Shown: positions 10,509 to 24,600, numbered from the stretch's first letter. The stretch: DNA of 64,000 bases from Warburgia ugandensis (GCA_035236585.1 CP141127.1:67933495-67997494), one strand, 5' to 3'. Notes: generated by a model not told the origin, from the sequence alone. Translations and numbers: made by a program.

Positions 10509-13335
10509 TGTCTTGTATTTTAAGTTAACTTGCAAGAGCATGAATTTGTTGCAATATAGCACATTAGTAAAGTCGATCCCACAAGGAGTTGAAATAATGT
10601 GATGCTAGTGGTCCCTACTTTAAACTATCTAACCTAGACAAAATTCAAGAGATTTTTAACCTAAACTAAGGAAGGAAATTAACTTATGAAAATGAAAATG
10701 GAATTTATGAAAAAATTAAAAACATGCTAAAATTGAAAAGTTTCCTAAAACATGTACTTCTAAAAATAAAACATTCCTAATTGAAAACTTTCTAATTTTA
10801 TGACTTTTCTAAACTAAGAACTTTTCCAAAGTGAAAATTTCCTAAATGCAATTTTTACAACTTTCCAAAATTAAGTATCCCAAGCATGAAATAAAAAAAA
10901 ACTAACCTAGGGAAACATACATTAAGAAACTACTTTCCTAATCATGCTACTTCTAAAAAATGCAATCAAACTCATGGAATGAAAACTTTAATAATTAACG
11001 ACAATGTAACAATTAATTAAGACCAACAATCAACCACTAACTAAACTACTTTTCCTAACATGAATCCAACTAACTTTGGAAATCAATCACTCACAAATCA
11101 CTCACAAGTCACTCATAACCATGCATAACACTTATGGACAGCATGCATGATTTCAACATGATTGGATAATTGTTTTCCACGCCAAATTAAATAAGCAATC
11201 AAAATAATGAACTATCAATGGGCAAGGGAGTTAACACTATCATTCAAGCTTCAACCTTTCAAACCTTTCAAAACCATGCATCCAACCTTTTGATTGGATG
11301 CATGATTCCAACAGGTTTTTGGGTTGGTTTAAATAAAAACAATAATCTTGGATTACCCATCCAACCATTGAATCAACTTGTAAACAAATCAACCTTGCTA
11401 GCATTCATCAATTAACACAATCTTTAATCATCAATTGTTCTTGAATTGAAAACAAGAGATCATGCTTTACAACATCAAAATTACAATTTAACTCTCACTA
11501 ATCTTTCTTACTCCAACTAGAATTAAGAATCATAGGGAAATATCAATAGAATAACAAAGCTAACTCTTGAAGAACACTAAGGAAACAAGTTAGAGATCAA
11601 TGAAATTAAAGGCTAAGCAATAAAGTGAAGGACAAGTGAAAGATGCTTACCTCTCTTGAAGAGGTGTGTATATAACACAAAAGAAGGGAAGCCCAAAAAT
11701 GTGGAAGGATCAAGCTCCTAAGGTAACTTGTGTTTTTCTCCTTTCAAAGTAGTTCCCAAAAGTTTTAACACACAACTCTTTAAAGGAGTGCCACTTTTTT
11801 AGGTGTCTCCTTTCTCCTCTTCAAGATGCTCCCTATGTAGTATCCCTTCTCCTTTGTATGCATTAGCTGTCTTCTAATTAGGATCCCCAAAGAAAAAACA
11901 TGAACTCTTTAAGGAGAAAGGATGCACCATTTATTTAGGCATCTCCACTCCCTCAAAAAGATGTTCGATGTTGGATTGTTAAATGGGTGTTTTGTATGTT
12001 GGTTTATGATCCTATGGTGGAAAAGAGATGAAGGTTTAGATCTAAGGTGGAGATTAAAGGAGATCTAAAGTGGTTAGGAAAGAAATAGGTAAGTGAGGAT
12101 GTGGCATGCAATGAATGGCTAGCTTAGAGAATGGAATGGGAATGGAGTTCCTAGCTTTAAGGATCTATGCATGGAACTCCTTTCCTTGGAGAATTTCACA
12201 TGGAAAAGAGGCAAGTAATGGGAAAAATCATTTGGATATGTTTGGGTAGTAAAGAGGAAAGAGATCAAAGGGTAAGATATAAGGGAAGATGTGGCAGCTT
12301 GGAATTGGTCCACCCAATGGAGGGGAGACATTATTCTTCTAAAAAGAATGGCTCTCCCTTATGGTTTTCACGTGGAATTCATATTAGGAGATGATGAAAT
12401 GGAAAAAAAAAAACGAGGCTAAGGTGGAAAGAGGTGATTGGCTAGTTTGGGATGGAGTTATGATTGGTTGGAATGGATGGTGAGAGAGTTTTAGAAGGCT
12501 ATGATTCCTTAGTAGAAAATTAAATCGTAGTGCATTTTAGAGGTGAGGTGGAAAGTGAGAAAAAAGTGGAGAAAAGTGAGAAAAACTTAAAAAATAGAAG
12601 GCTCTCATCCTATTAGTCCACATGCCAACTTATCCTAATGAAATTTCCCTTAATTCTCTTTAAAATATCCCATAGAGTCTCGTGGATAGTCCTCTTAATT
12701 TTCCACCAATCCTAGCTTGCCATTTAGCTTAGCTTAATGGCTTAGATGGCTAACTTTAAGGGATCCATTAGCTAGGGTTCATAGATGGTTTAGATGGATC
12801 TCTTAGCTTAGATTCATGGCTCCATCCCTTGGTGTGAGTGGATTGAATGGTTTGACTTGAATTTTTTAGCTTGTCATCTTGTTTCATGGCTTATATGGCA
12901 TGCAAAGATGGTGGAAATGCATGACTTACTTCATGGATCCACTTTGACCACCTTTAGATCCTTTGATCACCTCTATTGTTGGTCCCTAAAGATGATATTC
13001 ATCCTTGATCTCATGTTAAATTGATGATTCTTAGGTTTTGACTCAATTTTTTTTATCTTAATCTTCAATGTTCATCTCAATCCATCTTGGTCGTCGGATC
13101 ATCATCTTGTTTCCTACAAAAATGTAAAAGATCTAATTAAATCCTAGAAAAATATGATTAATCATGTTCATACCTTGGATTGTCCTCTGGACTTACAAAA
13201 TATCAAATTTTGGATTATTAGGTAAAAAATGCAGGTGATATGAATTTTGGTCTAAAAACCCTAATTTATCCGTAGAAGTTGTAACTCATGGGTAAATAAT
13301 TGGGGGTGTTTTTATGCAAAATGAGTCACTTATCA
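10509..13335 (-). mobile_element. Solo LTR, Athila/Tat-like family D, nested in the D' LTR
   Basis: The 2827-bp segment begins TGTCTTGTATTTTAAGTTAA and ends CACTTATCA. Read on the minus strand this is TGATAAGTG...ACA, the family-D termini. The flanks are AAAAC (10504-10508) and AAAAT (13336-13340), a 5-bp duplication with one difference. Its start is similar to 47131 onward and 34821 onward, and its end to 28124. It contains only AT-rich noncoding sequence. Because it lies inside a related LTR, the two similar LTRs could also reflect recombination within the family. Confidence 0.7.
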
Positions 13336-14562
13336 AAAATAAAAGAAACAAAACAAAGAAAAGACTGTGTAAGACAATTAAAGGAAACCAAGAAGTTAAA
13401 ATCCTATTTGCTAAAAAGATCTGCAAGTAGATGTGCTTGATTTCAAGGAGTTAGAATCAACTTGCTTACTTGAATTAGGCATGAAATTCATGGGTATTTA
13501 TAGAGTTTTTCTTTTCAATTTGATAATATCCTATCTTAGGAAGAAAAAGGAGAATTGGAACTTGGACTCAAGTTAGGAAATTTAGGTGGTTGATTGGAGA
13601 TATAAGATTAGAAGGTTAGGTGAGGTAGTCAAGTGAACTTTTTAATTATGAGAAAAGGAAATGGGAGAGGAGGTGTTGAATTCCAGCCTAAGGTGAATCA
13701 TGGAATTCCTTCTATTAAGGTATATCACATGTTCAGATGGAAAGAACGTAGAAAAAGGTAAGAAAATTGGAGGAAAGAGGTAGGAAGGTGAGATAGTTGA
13801 GGGACGAATGAATATAGAAGGTGGAATTGTGGATTGGCTGGATTTAGAAGGCGGAGGTGTCACCTTTCAAGGAAGGTGGTGTGAAACTCCTCGCTTTCTA
13901 ATTGTGGGATGTGGAGAGAGAAAAGAAGGGGAAAAAGAGAGGAAAAAATGAGGAAATTAGACTGTAGTCTCTCTCTTGATTGGTTTACCTATGCATGCAT
14001 ATCTTACTTAGGTTTTTTGATAGATTAGGAAACTTCATCTATGGCTCAATTCTCATGTAAAGGTGGTGGAATTGCATGATTTTTTTGCATGGGCCCATTT
14101 TAGTAACTTTTAATGCTTCCAATTGCTTCCTTAAACTTCATTTTCTTTCCTTAAGATGATCTTAACCATTGATTTAGCTTTAGAATTATAAAATTTAGGT
14201 CTTTGGCCCTCTTTTGATCTTCATCTTCAATTCTTATCTCACTTGAACTTGGCTATTGGATCATCTTCTCAACACCTACAAAAGAAAAAAAATCCTAATT
14301 AAATCCTAAAAAATTATGATTATTCACATATTTACTATGGATTAACTTTTGAACATGTAAAATATCAAAATTTTGAATTATTAGGTCATAAATGCATTTG
14401 TTATAAAATTTTGAAAAAACCTTAGAATAATGCATATAATTTATAATGCATGGACTACTAATTGGGTATTTTTTATGTAAAATTGAACACTTATTAGGAA
14501 TTACAAAAAGCGAAATGGGTGTCTTTATGGGTTCATGTTTAATGATTACTTTGGGAGATTAG

Positions 14563-17162
14563 TGTGATGACCTGGGTTTTTATATGATGCAAATTTGATA
14601 AAAAAGGTGAGATCTCTTGTTTTATAAATATGAAATGCATGAAAATCTTTTTATTTTTGGAAAACAAGATTTTGTATAAAACCCCGAGTGTCAAAACACA
14701 TTTTCCAATTATCTAGCCATGGAAAAGTTTTAAATCAACATTATTCCCAAGAAAGTGTTAGTCACAGCCTCAACTATAGAAAGTAACTACAATCAAGTAA
14801 CACTGAAAGATAAGGTAGGGGTCTACTTACTTGCACTTAGTCTAGGTGTCTTTGGTCACAAACGTTCCTTGCCCTTAAGTGTTTACTTTGTGTCTGAAAA
14901 ATGTTGAGGATTGGGTGAGTATATACTATACTCAGTAGGAGTCCATCACTACTAGTTTTAGAATACATGAGATGTTTAAAATCATATGCTCTTTCGAAAC
15001 ATGTGCATGTCTGAACACTCAAGTTCAATATCGATATCAAAATCCATTGTCAAATTGAAATTCTAACGACTTAAAGAATCGCACAAACCAAGTCGAAAGT
15101 ATCATATATCATAAATATAATGATATGCATAAGATGCTTCATTGAATTCAACTCATGGATATCTAGTATGGTATGGTCGACCAACCTCATATCATCGCAT
15201 ATGCAATGCAAATAAGTCCACGAAACCATAGGGTCCAACTATGCCCACGACCTCGTCGCCTTGTGGTCCCTGGGTACCTGAGGACACTCGGTCATAGCCT
15301 CAATGGGGCCTATGACACGTCGACCCAGTGCCATGATACCAGTGGTAGCCCCCTATACCACATGCAGTCGACGTAGAGACGTTGCCCTTTTTAGGCGTGG
15401 TACCCATCCACCTAATAGTGGTAGAGGCTGGAGGCCAACCCAAACCTCTCGGCATAGCGCCCATGAGCTTATCAGCCCAAATCATAATCAAATCAAACAC
15501 GCGAAAACCTCTTTTTCAAAACCTGTCCTCTTTGGGTCCCTCACAACTGCCTACCCAACATCTTTTGGGCACTCTAGCGTCTTTTGGTAACCCTCAAGGA
15601 CATGCAGTCTTTCAAAAACTCAATGTTTCACAAATCATACAATGTATGCAATTGTTTGCAAAACATATCTATGCATAATGTATATGCAATTATTTACGAA
15701 ACATGTCTATGCATAAAGCATTTATCATATGTATGCTGAATTAAGTCATGCTAAACAAGTCATATACTTAAAACATGTATTCTCAAAACAATCATGGTTC
15801 TTTTAAAAAAGTCTAGTAGCGATAGAGCACCTACCTGGCTAGGTCGCGCTAACTCCTTTGTCCTCGTATGCTCTTGAACATGGTTTGGGGAATCAAGGTT
15901 AGTTTGGCCTATCTTTTATAGGTTTGAGAGTGGTTGGTCTTATTACTTAGGCATTAAGGGTTCATCTCCATGCCTATGGGTGTCCTAAGGTCCTAATTGG
16001 GCCTTGGTATCATCAGTTTTCCAAAGGTATAGTGGCCACATGCCACCATCCTATTCTAAGGGTCGTGCCCACCTTTTATTGGGCCTTGATCAGGGATTTT
16101 ATAGTTTGGGTGTGTCTGCGTCATTGACACGGACACAATGCCTTTTGCGGCGCCTCAATCGGAGCTCTAGATCTCAAGTTATAAGCTTTTTAGTATCACA
16201 TGTACATAAGGGCCTTTAAGAGGTGAAAATCCAGAATGCTAGCGCGTTGCGCGTTAGCAGCATGTGCCCCAGCGGTTTTAAGAAGTGGAAATCCCGGAAT
16301 GCTAGTGTCTGCGCATTTGCAAACGCACTAGATTTCCCGCTCGATTTTTCATTTTGCAGGCGCATCCACGGACGCGCCCGTTTGGTTCTCTCAACGCGGA
16401 CGACTTGTTTCGTTCCGTCTGGAACATTTCATTTGTTGGGGGACCGGGGCGTCCTCGGGACACCCTGGTTCGGCCTTGTCGAACCAGTGCGGCCCAAGGA
16501 TTGTCCCTGGGTCCTTTGTGATGTTCTAGGGCCCATTTTTGCATGATTTTTTATGCAAAAACTTAGAGAAACTGAGCCTAGGACTACTGTGAAGACAGGT
16601 TTTGAGGGATCTTGGGCTTACCTGGCTCGTTGTTGGATTTTTCTCCATGTTTCTTCTTTTGGTTGCTTCTTCAAAACGGGTTTTTCTCAAGCTTTTGGGC
16701 TACCATTAGAGGTGTCCGAGAGCTCTATTTATAGAGCTATAAGATAGTTCTGGAGGGGGGCTCTCACTGCCCTTGAATGGCGGTGGAGAAACCTCCAGAA
16801 TGGTGGTGATTTCTCCTCCAATCACCATCGTGCTAGAACCCTCTAGGAGGTTGAAGATGAGGGGTGCCCGTATCAAAACGGGCCCTTGTGTTTTGCAGGC
16901 TAAATCCGTTTTTTAGTAAAAATTACATTTTTGCCCGTGAACTTCAAAGGGCCATAACTTGCTCATTTTAACTCTGTTTTGGGTGATTTTGGTCTTGTTG
17001 GATTAATTTTTCCAAGACGCACCTAATGGTACCATTTTTAGGATCAAATTTCTGGGTTCAGTCAAGGTGAATAGTGAAATGACCAAAATACCCTTATCTT
17101 CAAAAACTGAACTTTTCATTGCTAACTTGGGATTTTAATGTTACAAAATTGGAGTCATTACA
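14563..17162 (-). mobile_element. Solo LTR, chromovirus family A2, with ATTAG target duplication
   Basis: The 2600-bp segment is a reverse-complement relative of the chromovirus 5' LTR at 51367-53883. It begins TGTGATGACCTGGG (LTR end) and finishes GGAGTCATTACA (LTR start, matching TGTAATGACTCC). Identical ATTAG lies at 14558-14562 and 17163-17167. Inside are the GAGTATA/TATACTC hairpin (14917-14933), ATATCGATAT (15028-15037), the conserved GCCTAAAAAGGGC hairpin region near 15390, and a minus-strand TATAAATAG at 16725-16733. It has full LTR length with no internal domain, so it is a solo LTR. Confidence 0.93.
16725..16733 (-). promoter_or_regulatory. TATA box in LTR A2
   Basis: TATAAATAG on the minus strand is at the same relative place as 51796-51804 in the chromovirus 5' LTR, followed downstream by the conserved GAGCTCT word. 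Confidence 0.55.
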
Positions 17163-17527
17163 ATTAGAAGTATATTTTAGGTGTGTTTTGGTAAAAAAAC
17201 AATGCCCATTGGTCAATTTATATAGATCAAGAGACCAAGAATTGTCCATATTGGTGTTAGAGTGGGATTTCATTATTCTAAATTTGCATTATATGAATAG
17301 GGTCTGATGTGCTTTTGTTCCTTTTACTGGATTGAATTGGTTTCCAAGATTAGAAAATAGATATATCTTGTTTGGCAAGAGCTAGGCTAAGTATATTTGA
17401 AAATCAAAATGAATCCTTCAATCTCATGGCCTTTTGGTTCCTGGTTTCTAAGTTTCCAATGGACGATGAAGATGAAGTAATAAGAAAGAGATGGTGGAGA
17501 TGTGTTTTTAGTTTTGGTTTTATTTTT

Positions 17528-17530
<3 letters not shown>

Positions 17531-17568
<38 letters not shown>
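17531..17568 (+). repeat. (GA)19 microsatellite
   Basis: Uninterrupted GA dinucleotide run of 38 bp in anonymous DNA. Confidence 0.95.
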
Positions 17569-17571
<3 letters not shown>

Positions 17572-18230
17572 TTTCATTTTGAATTTTGATATTCACAGAT
17601 CTACCATTGTGTTTGAATTTTTGAAATACCTTTCACTTATTGATATTTATGGATATGCTATTGCCTTTCATTTTTTAAAATACCCTTCCACATATTCATA
17701 TTTTGGATATGCCACCCATTTAGCTTTTCTCACCATCCTTCTGCTTTTTGTTCAATCCATTAATGTTCTATCTTCTACAAGGTATTTTCTTTAGATATGC
17801 TGTAGATAATATTATTTACAACAATGGTGTTTAAAGGAGAAAAGTAATACTGAACCACACCCAAACAACCACTCATTGTAGTCTAGAAACCTTGAAAAAA
17901 TTAGTAAAACATTTGGATCCCAACTAACAGGAGGGGATCAGGGTAGTCCTTCTATTATTTTCCATCAAGTTCAAAGATAAAACAAACAAGTGGCACCAAT
18001 CATCTTCTACTCCTTTTTCCATTATGTTTTCTCTTTGTAAGCATTTATCAAATAGTAATTCAATAAGGAATTCTCCCTATGTTTCCTTGATGGGTTTATT
18101 TATAAGTTCTTGAAGTATTAACTAATTTATTTATACAATTTGAAGTTTTGTTATCGTCAAAATATGGAGACTTCGGTCAACAAAATGAACTTCAAACATT
18201 TTTCAAATTTTGGAAGTGTATCATTTTAAG

Positions 18231-18250
18231 TATATATATATATATATATA
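18231..18250. repeat. (TA)10 microsatellite
   Basis: Uninterrupted TA run of 20 bp. Confidence 0.9.
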
Positions 18251-19659
18251 CAAAATTATTTTCATAAAGATTTTATTGAAGATCACATAGGCCCTGGAGT
18301 TTTTCAAGTTCATTTATTAGACCATCTACATTGAATATGCTTCTCTGTAAGGGAGTGGGTCCGATATTGGACATTCTATATTATTTATGAGTTCATAAAT
18401 ATCCTAATGCACTTAGAATTGACCTCGAATAGGTATATTTATTGAATGCACCAAAGACTATTGTTAGATCTCATTTAGATATATAGGTTCCTCAAGTCCA
18501 AGTGTATTATGGTTATGATCACCCAATAACACTCCATTTATATTTAGTATCCACTAAGTGTTCTAGATCACCAAGGGTATGTGTTATCTATGAAATACTT
18601 TCACACACTTCAATTTTATCTTTAAGGTCCCTACTTAAGACGACATGAGAATTAATTATTCATCCAAAGGCAACATCACATTTGAAAAATATTAAAGAAA
18701 TGGGTTTCCCATTCCACTCTCACTTGAATACTATTTAAGGTTTACAAAGAATTGGAATTCCATTTCTCCTTAACTATAATTCTCAATCATCTCATCATGG
18801 AGTTCCTACTATGTTACCTAAGGTTCCAGATGTCATCACATAACTTTATGTGTATGTTGTCATCCCATGAGTAACTTATATTCTGAGTACCCTGTTATCT
18901 GGTATCGACATTCCATGATGAAAAAAGTGAATTCATTTATTAAATAATTGGTTCTAAATGTCATATGCTAGCTTTGTAGGTCATACATTTCCAACGGTAA
19001 AATTTGTCATCATGTGACCTTGAGGATATGGATTCAAGGTGTGGAATCAGCCTCTTGGAAGATGCAAGGTAAGGCTGCCTACTATAGGCCCTTGTGGTCT
19101 GCCCCTTCCCCGGACCTATGCTCTTCATGCACCAGGGCTGCCCTTTTACATTTTCAACACAAAAAAAAATGGCTTCCATGGGAAATATGGGCTATTTAGG
19201 AACCATATGGAGTGGGCCAAAGTCATTAGCCTTCTTATCATTGGTTGATATTATAAAGAATATTGACCTACTAACAGAGTTTTCTAGATCATGCTCTTCA
19301 TTCACCATCCACCATTAGAGTTTTTTCAGCACTACCAACTAGTGTTAGGGGAAGCTAGTAACTCTCCAAAAAACGTTCCTTATAGTGCTTGCATAGGGTA
19401 CTACCAACCAAATAGCCTTAACCAAGCTGGACAAAGATAAGTTTACAACAGTCCAAGAGAATGGTTTGCTAGTCAATGTCATGAAAAATCTCATGGTATT
19501 AACAATGAATAATATGTAATAGCTTTTCTAGCCCTGTGGCTCAACAAGGATATTATACATTAATCCTAAGTATTTTGTGGCTGTTACTCATATGCATAGT
19601 TCCTCCTCTTTTATTTGGTATCCATATGAGCTTTATAAGTTTTTCCACTATGGAGAGGG

Positions 19660-19776
<117 letters not shown>

Positions 19777-21631
19777 TACATGATCATGATGTCATCTTTC
19801 TAAGAATCACCTCAATGTATTTTCTAGTGCACTAATTATGAGCTTGGATTGCAACTCATTTCCTTCAAGGAATGGCATGAGATAGAGCAAACTCATCTCC
19901 ACCCATGATGTGTGTTACAGAAGAAATAGGGACTTAGATGCAGTTCCATATGCATAAAATATACAATAATGATGAGAGGTCATTATAAGAATCTAGATAG
20001 ATTTGCAAGAGTGCCACTTTAACTAATAGAACTAACCAATTGTTGAAAGACGAGACTAAGTATTATAAAGATCTCATAAGGATGCTTGAGCCTACTTGAT
20101 ATACTTAATAATATGACATCTAATATCCTTATACTTAGCAAATTATAACCCTAGAATTAACTTAAATATCACTATTGAGAGTTGATTTCACATTTTTCAG
20201 GATTAGGGTACAACTGAAAAAATGCAATTTTTAGCACTCAAAATCCAAAAAAAAGGGCAAGACCATTCTCCAAGCAATGTCATGGGTCCACATCCCAAAT
20301 ATGAAGTTTGGGACTTCAAAATAATAAGGGGGTGCTATTATCAAAGTCAAAACCATCAAAAACACTAAGAGAAAGACCAACCTTATCGACTCAAAAGAGG
20401 GTGTTCTCATGCATTCATGTAGTGAGAAGCTTCTAATGGAAGCTCAAATCACATATAATGGATACACATATATAAGATCCTTTTCTAAAATAGAAACAAG
20501 TCAAAGAATGGGGCCATCATGAAGACTCATTCCACTCTCTCTCTCTTACTTAATCACAATAAGGACCACCAAAGGAGATCCACTTTTTTCCATGAAGTGG
20601 ATGTGTGAAACACATAAAAATATGTCTTTATATGAGAAAATAAATGGGGAAAATAAGTGCACAGGAGAGAGTAAATTTATGCCCAACGTTCATCCTTACT
20701 TTTGAAGTATTCAAAGGCCAAGATCTATCCTTGCTTATGGATGTCCTAAGAAACTAATTAGAACTCCCTTAAATAAGGATGGACCAATGTGAAACAAGAT
20801 TAGAAAAAGGACTAGAAGGGAACACCATTAGTGGAGATTTTTTTTTAGTACTCTGCCCACCTTAGTTTTAGGACAAAGATGTGTTCCTTCAAGGAAGGAG
20901 ATGTCTTCCACTCCTTAAACCCTATTGGAGAGAAAAAAAAATGGTGGATTGGAAGAGAATCAAAGAGAGGAAGATATTTGGATAAGGAAATCTCAATGAG
21001 ATCCAAGCCATTCACTCGAGGGTGCACTTGATCCAACGAATAAGAGTAAAGGAGCTACACAACATGATCTTTTGGACAAGAAAACTTCTAAGCAATCACA
21101 GTCATTCATGTTAGGGTAATGTATGATCTAATCGTGGGGAAATAAATCCCAGTCTTAGCCACCATTAAATGCTACTATGCTAGGAAAATTCAATGCATTT
21201 AGCATGAGATATATGAGGAGGCGTCTCTTTCCATCAAGGAATGTCACTTGATTCTAAGATAAAATCAGAGGAACTTCCCAAAGAACAAGGATATTCGTCT
21301 AACTACCCATCCATAATCACTCATCTAATATTTCCCACCTCTAGGTGATCCTATCTTATCTCTTCCCATTTCTCTTTATCTCCTTCATCCTTTCTTCCTG
21401 TCCTTCCCCATCTCTTTCCTTTCTTCATATCCTATCTTTCCTTCCCATCCTCATCAATATCCTACATCCAAATCTACTTCCATTTCCTCTTAAAATTCCA
21501 CACACTTTCCCTTCCTTCAGCCCATGTACTCCACACTCCCTTCCTTCCCTCTATTCTCCCTTACATCTTAATTACTCCCTTCTCCTCATGGTCTTAGCCA
21601 TCCATCGCCTAGGACTTCCACCTAGAAATTC

Positions 21632-21980
21632 TATAAATAGAGGTGAGGTGAAGATGATAGCCATCTTTTACCTTTCCCTAGAGCTCAGAGCTAAACACAA
21701 GTGAAACAGAGTGATAGGGATCACTCTCACCATCTCTCCCATAGTTTTGGAGGTCCAACTCCGAAGGAGCATAAGTAAGAGTTCAATCCATTTCCATAGC
21801 CATGTATTGATCTTTATTTAAGGCATCATGTTTGAGGATAGGAGGACCCCATTCTAGGTAAGCACCTGGTCCAATCCCACTCCTCTTTTAGTTAAGAACT
21901 TAATGTTCTTAATGCAAGGCTCATGAGTCTCCATTTAATTTTTCTTTTTCACATTCAAGATCATCACTTTGGTGGGACAC
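21632..21980 (+). promoter_or_regulatory. Promoter-like or LTR R/U5-like patch
   Basis: TATAAATAG at 21632-21640 is followed by a moderately GC-richer leader-like stretch (AGCTCAGAGC near 21680). A sequence near 21969 reads CTTTGGTGGGACACCGAACT, which loosely recalls a primer-binding-site context after an LTR end. No LTR boundaries or element genes could be defined, so a chance TATA is possible. Confidence 0.25.
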
Positions 21981-22939
21981 CGAACTCAAGTGGCCTCCCA
22001 TAGGGGAGGCTGATTTCTCCTTTTGCTTATTTCCTCTCTCCCAAAAATGTTACCCTCTTTTCTATGAGTTTCTTGCTGAGGAGAAGCATTAATTATTTTC
22101 CTTTTTCCCATTCCTTCTTCTTCCTTTTCTTCTCTTTGTGGGAGGCCATCTTTTGGAAAAAGAGTTAGGTGCCTTCTTCTATGGTTGCCCTAACACTTAA
22201 TTCCTAAGAATTCTTGCTTTACTAGTTAGGTATGAGTCATGTGTCTCAACAAGTAAAAAGAGTTGTATTGAGGATGTTAACCTAGTTCTAATCCAGTGTA
22301 TTTTGGGTTGAAAATATGTGTAGAATCTCTTGCAAAGTGACATAACAATAGACTAGTGCACTTGTGGTTAATTTGAAAGCACATCACTACCCTGCCACCA
22401 ATTTATATAGAATTCTTAGTCTCCCTTCATGCCAGTTATTTAGTTGGGGACAAGTGAATCTCATTTAGATCTCCCATTATATGCCATGCAAATTTTCTTG
22501 TGTGGATGGTATGACAAGGAAATTTTGTCAAATCCACTAGTGTGTTGAATGGATCTTTCTCTTCTAGTATTTTGTCTGAGAGTTATCTAATGGAAGGCTA
22601 TTGGAGCAAATGATAAAGGAATTGTTGAGAAAGAGATGGTTTTCCTGGATGAAATGAAACATTTGATTCATGTAAAAATAAAAAAAAGTATAAGAAAATA
22701 TTTCTCATTCCTTAGCTAGAGATATATTCAGCCATGAAAGTGGGGTTAAGTAGAATAGAATTGACTAGATGATATAATCGGGGAAACACTTATTTAATCC
22801 TTTGGACCTTAGCTCCATAAGACAATTTTCTATTGATGAAACTTAGAAGAATTGAAATTTTAGATCAAAATACTATGTATGGATGGTATGAATTGCCTAA
22901 ACAAGAATTCTTCAATGGTGAGCCCTAGATCCTATTACT

Positions 22940-22954
22940 CACTACAACAAAAGG
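22940..22954 (+). other. CACTA-like terminal motif
   Basis: CACTACAACAAAAGG matches the usual start of plant CACTA terminal inverted repeats. It lies just outside the decayed pol at 23026-24600. No partner terminus or 3-bp target duplication was found, so it may be a truncated element end or coincidence. Confidence 0.3.
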
Positions 22955-23025
22955 ATTTTCATTAGTGAAACATGTAAATCCATTGGGAAATAAAATAAGA
23001 CACATGTCCAATGAAATGATTGTTG

Positions 23026-24600
23026 CTATTTTCTCCAATAATGAATCATTAGTTTATCTGAATAATTCACTAGATGGCTTGTCCTGCATCTCTTCATGTG
23101 CTTGGAAACATCCTTAGCCATCTTAGGCCAAAAGAAACAATATGTCACTAAGGCAAGTGTCTTGTCTCTTCCAAAGTGACCAATAGGGTCTCCGTCATGC
23201 ACTTCATAAATAATGCCTTCTTTAAGGGAGCATGGGCCTCCATCATGTGCTTCATAGATAATGCCTTCTTTAAGGGAGCATTGTAGCATACAAAGTAGAT
23301 TATCGTCAAAGAGAAAAATAGTCTTGCTTAATAAAATGACAAAATGAACCATGCTTATAGTTCTCCAAAATATGCCCAAAGTAGGGATCATCAGCATACA
23401 GCTCCTTAAAAAACTAATTACTATGGCATTTAAAATAGTTAATAATGTAAATCTCCTGCTTAAAGGCATCCATAACCACATTTTTCATATCCAACTTTGT
23501 TTGATCGCAAAACTAAAGGATTGGAAGAACTCAAACCATACAACATATCTTTGGTAGAGCTTTTGCTAAGTTTGTAGGAATCTTAATGCTTCATGATCAA
23601 AATATAGCATGAAGAGTTGAGGTAGCAAATACTAACTCTAATGTTCCAACACCAATACAATAGTGTAGAACTATTTATCAGAGTTGGAGTAGTCATGGCA
23701 CAAATCGTTCAATTTCTCCCTAATGAAGGCAGCTAGCTTTCCTTCTTGACTTAGAATAGAACCAATCCCAATGTTTGAAGCATCACACTCTACTTCAAAC
23801 AGACAATAAGAGTTAGGCAAAGAAAGTATGGGTGCATTTGTTACCTTCTACTTTATATCTTTTGTGCTTCTTTCGTCCATTTATACATTCCACCTTTAAG
23901 ACATTTATTGATTGGAGAAATGATCTGAAGTTTCTAATGAACCTCCTATAGAATGAAGCTAAGGCACAGAAGCTTCTAATAGCAAAGAGAGTCTTAGGAA
24001 TTGGCCAGCTAACAATAGAATTCTCCATATTTGGGTGGTCCATTTTCCCTTCATTGATCGAAACAATGTAGGCTAAGAAAATTAGGATGTTTGTGAAATA
24101 ATTGCACTTCTTCAAGTTTCCATACAATTTATGTTCTACCTAGAATTGTAGTACTTGTTGCAGATGATTTAAGTTCTCCTCTTGACTTTTGTTGTAAACA
24201 AATATGTCATCAAATATACTACAACACTTTACTATTAAAGGGTTTAAAGACATGAGTCATTAAATGAATGCATATCCTATGAGCATTAGACAAAGCAAAA
24301 TTCATTACGAACTACTCATACAAGTCGTCTCAAGTTTAAAATGTAACATAGCAATCATTGCCTGATCTCATGTGAATATGATGGTAGCCATTATGAAGGT
24401 CTATCTTAGAAAAACTCATTGCACCATGTAACTAATCTAACATGTCATTTAGGTAGAGAATTGGAAAGTGGTAGTTTATTATGATCTTATTAGCTTCCAT
24501 ACTTTGGATGGACATCCTCCACAAACCATCCTTCTTTGGCATAAGAAGGGTAGGTACTGTGCATGGATTTTTTCTCTCTTGCACCAAACCTTTAATTAAT
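23026..24600 (-). pseudogene. Decayed Ty3/gypsy pol: RT, RNase H, integrase N-terminus
   Basis: Read leftwards from 24600, the order is RT, RNase H, integrase. RT traces include NFALSNAHR and VFKP (about 24300), a FDDIFVY box (YxDD region, about 24220), LYGNLKKCNYFTN (24127 leftwards), IVSWPIPKT and FYRRFIRNF. RNase H (about 23800-23500) is barely readable. The integrase zinc-binding part reads GHFGRDKTLALVTYCFFWPK and MAKDVSKHMKRC (about 23190-23090). Frameshifts and stops abound. A 16-codon tandem duplication lies at 23191-23286. These domains would copy and integrate the retroelement. This copy cannot work. The right end runs into CACTA-derived sequence at about 24600. Confidence 0.8.
23191..23286 (-). 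repeat. 48-bp tandem duplication inside the integrase remnant
   Basis: Units 23191-23238 and 23239-23286 repeat the peptide CSLKEGIIYEAHDGGP with a few differences (VHDGD in one copy). The period is exactly 48 bp, so the reading frame is kept. It is a local duplication in a dead gene. Confidence 0.85.

Larger units (their letters stand above)
6501..14496 (-). mobile_element. 5' LTR of Athila/Tat-like copy 1 (family D'), interrupted by two solo LTRs
   Basis: The pieces are 6501-7600, 10302-10508 and 13336-14496. The low-coordinate end next to the primer site begins TGTAGC. The other end reads AATTGAACACTTATTA, close to the family-D end AATTAAACACTTATCA seen at 28124. Between them lies AT-rich noncoding sequence with recurrent AACTTTCCTAAA-type words that are also found in the other family-D LTRs (26650, 34830, 60072). 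Removing the inserted LTRs and their target duplications leaves about 2.46 kb. Low gene content and no stable ORF agree with an LTR. Confidence 0.65.

Noticed and set aside
15173..15590. Open frames on both strands shared with 52964-53324
   Set aside because: They are LTR sequence in several frames. Conservation there follows paired stems and not codons.
17372..17794. 140-codon open frame
   Set aside because: It contains an Arg-Glu run from (GA)n and no recognisable domain; the neighbouring composition is noncoding.
21345..21704. 119-codon open frame rich in Ser, Pro and Leu
   Set aside because: It follows from pyrimidine-rich sequence, and there is no domain or homologue that I recognise.
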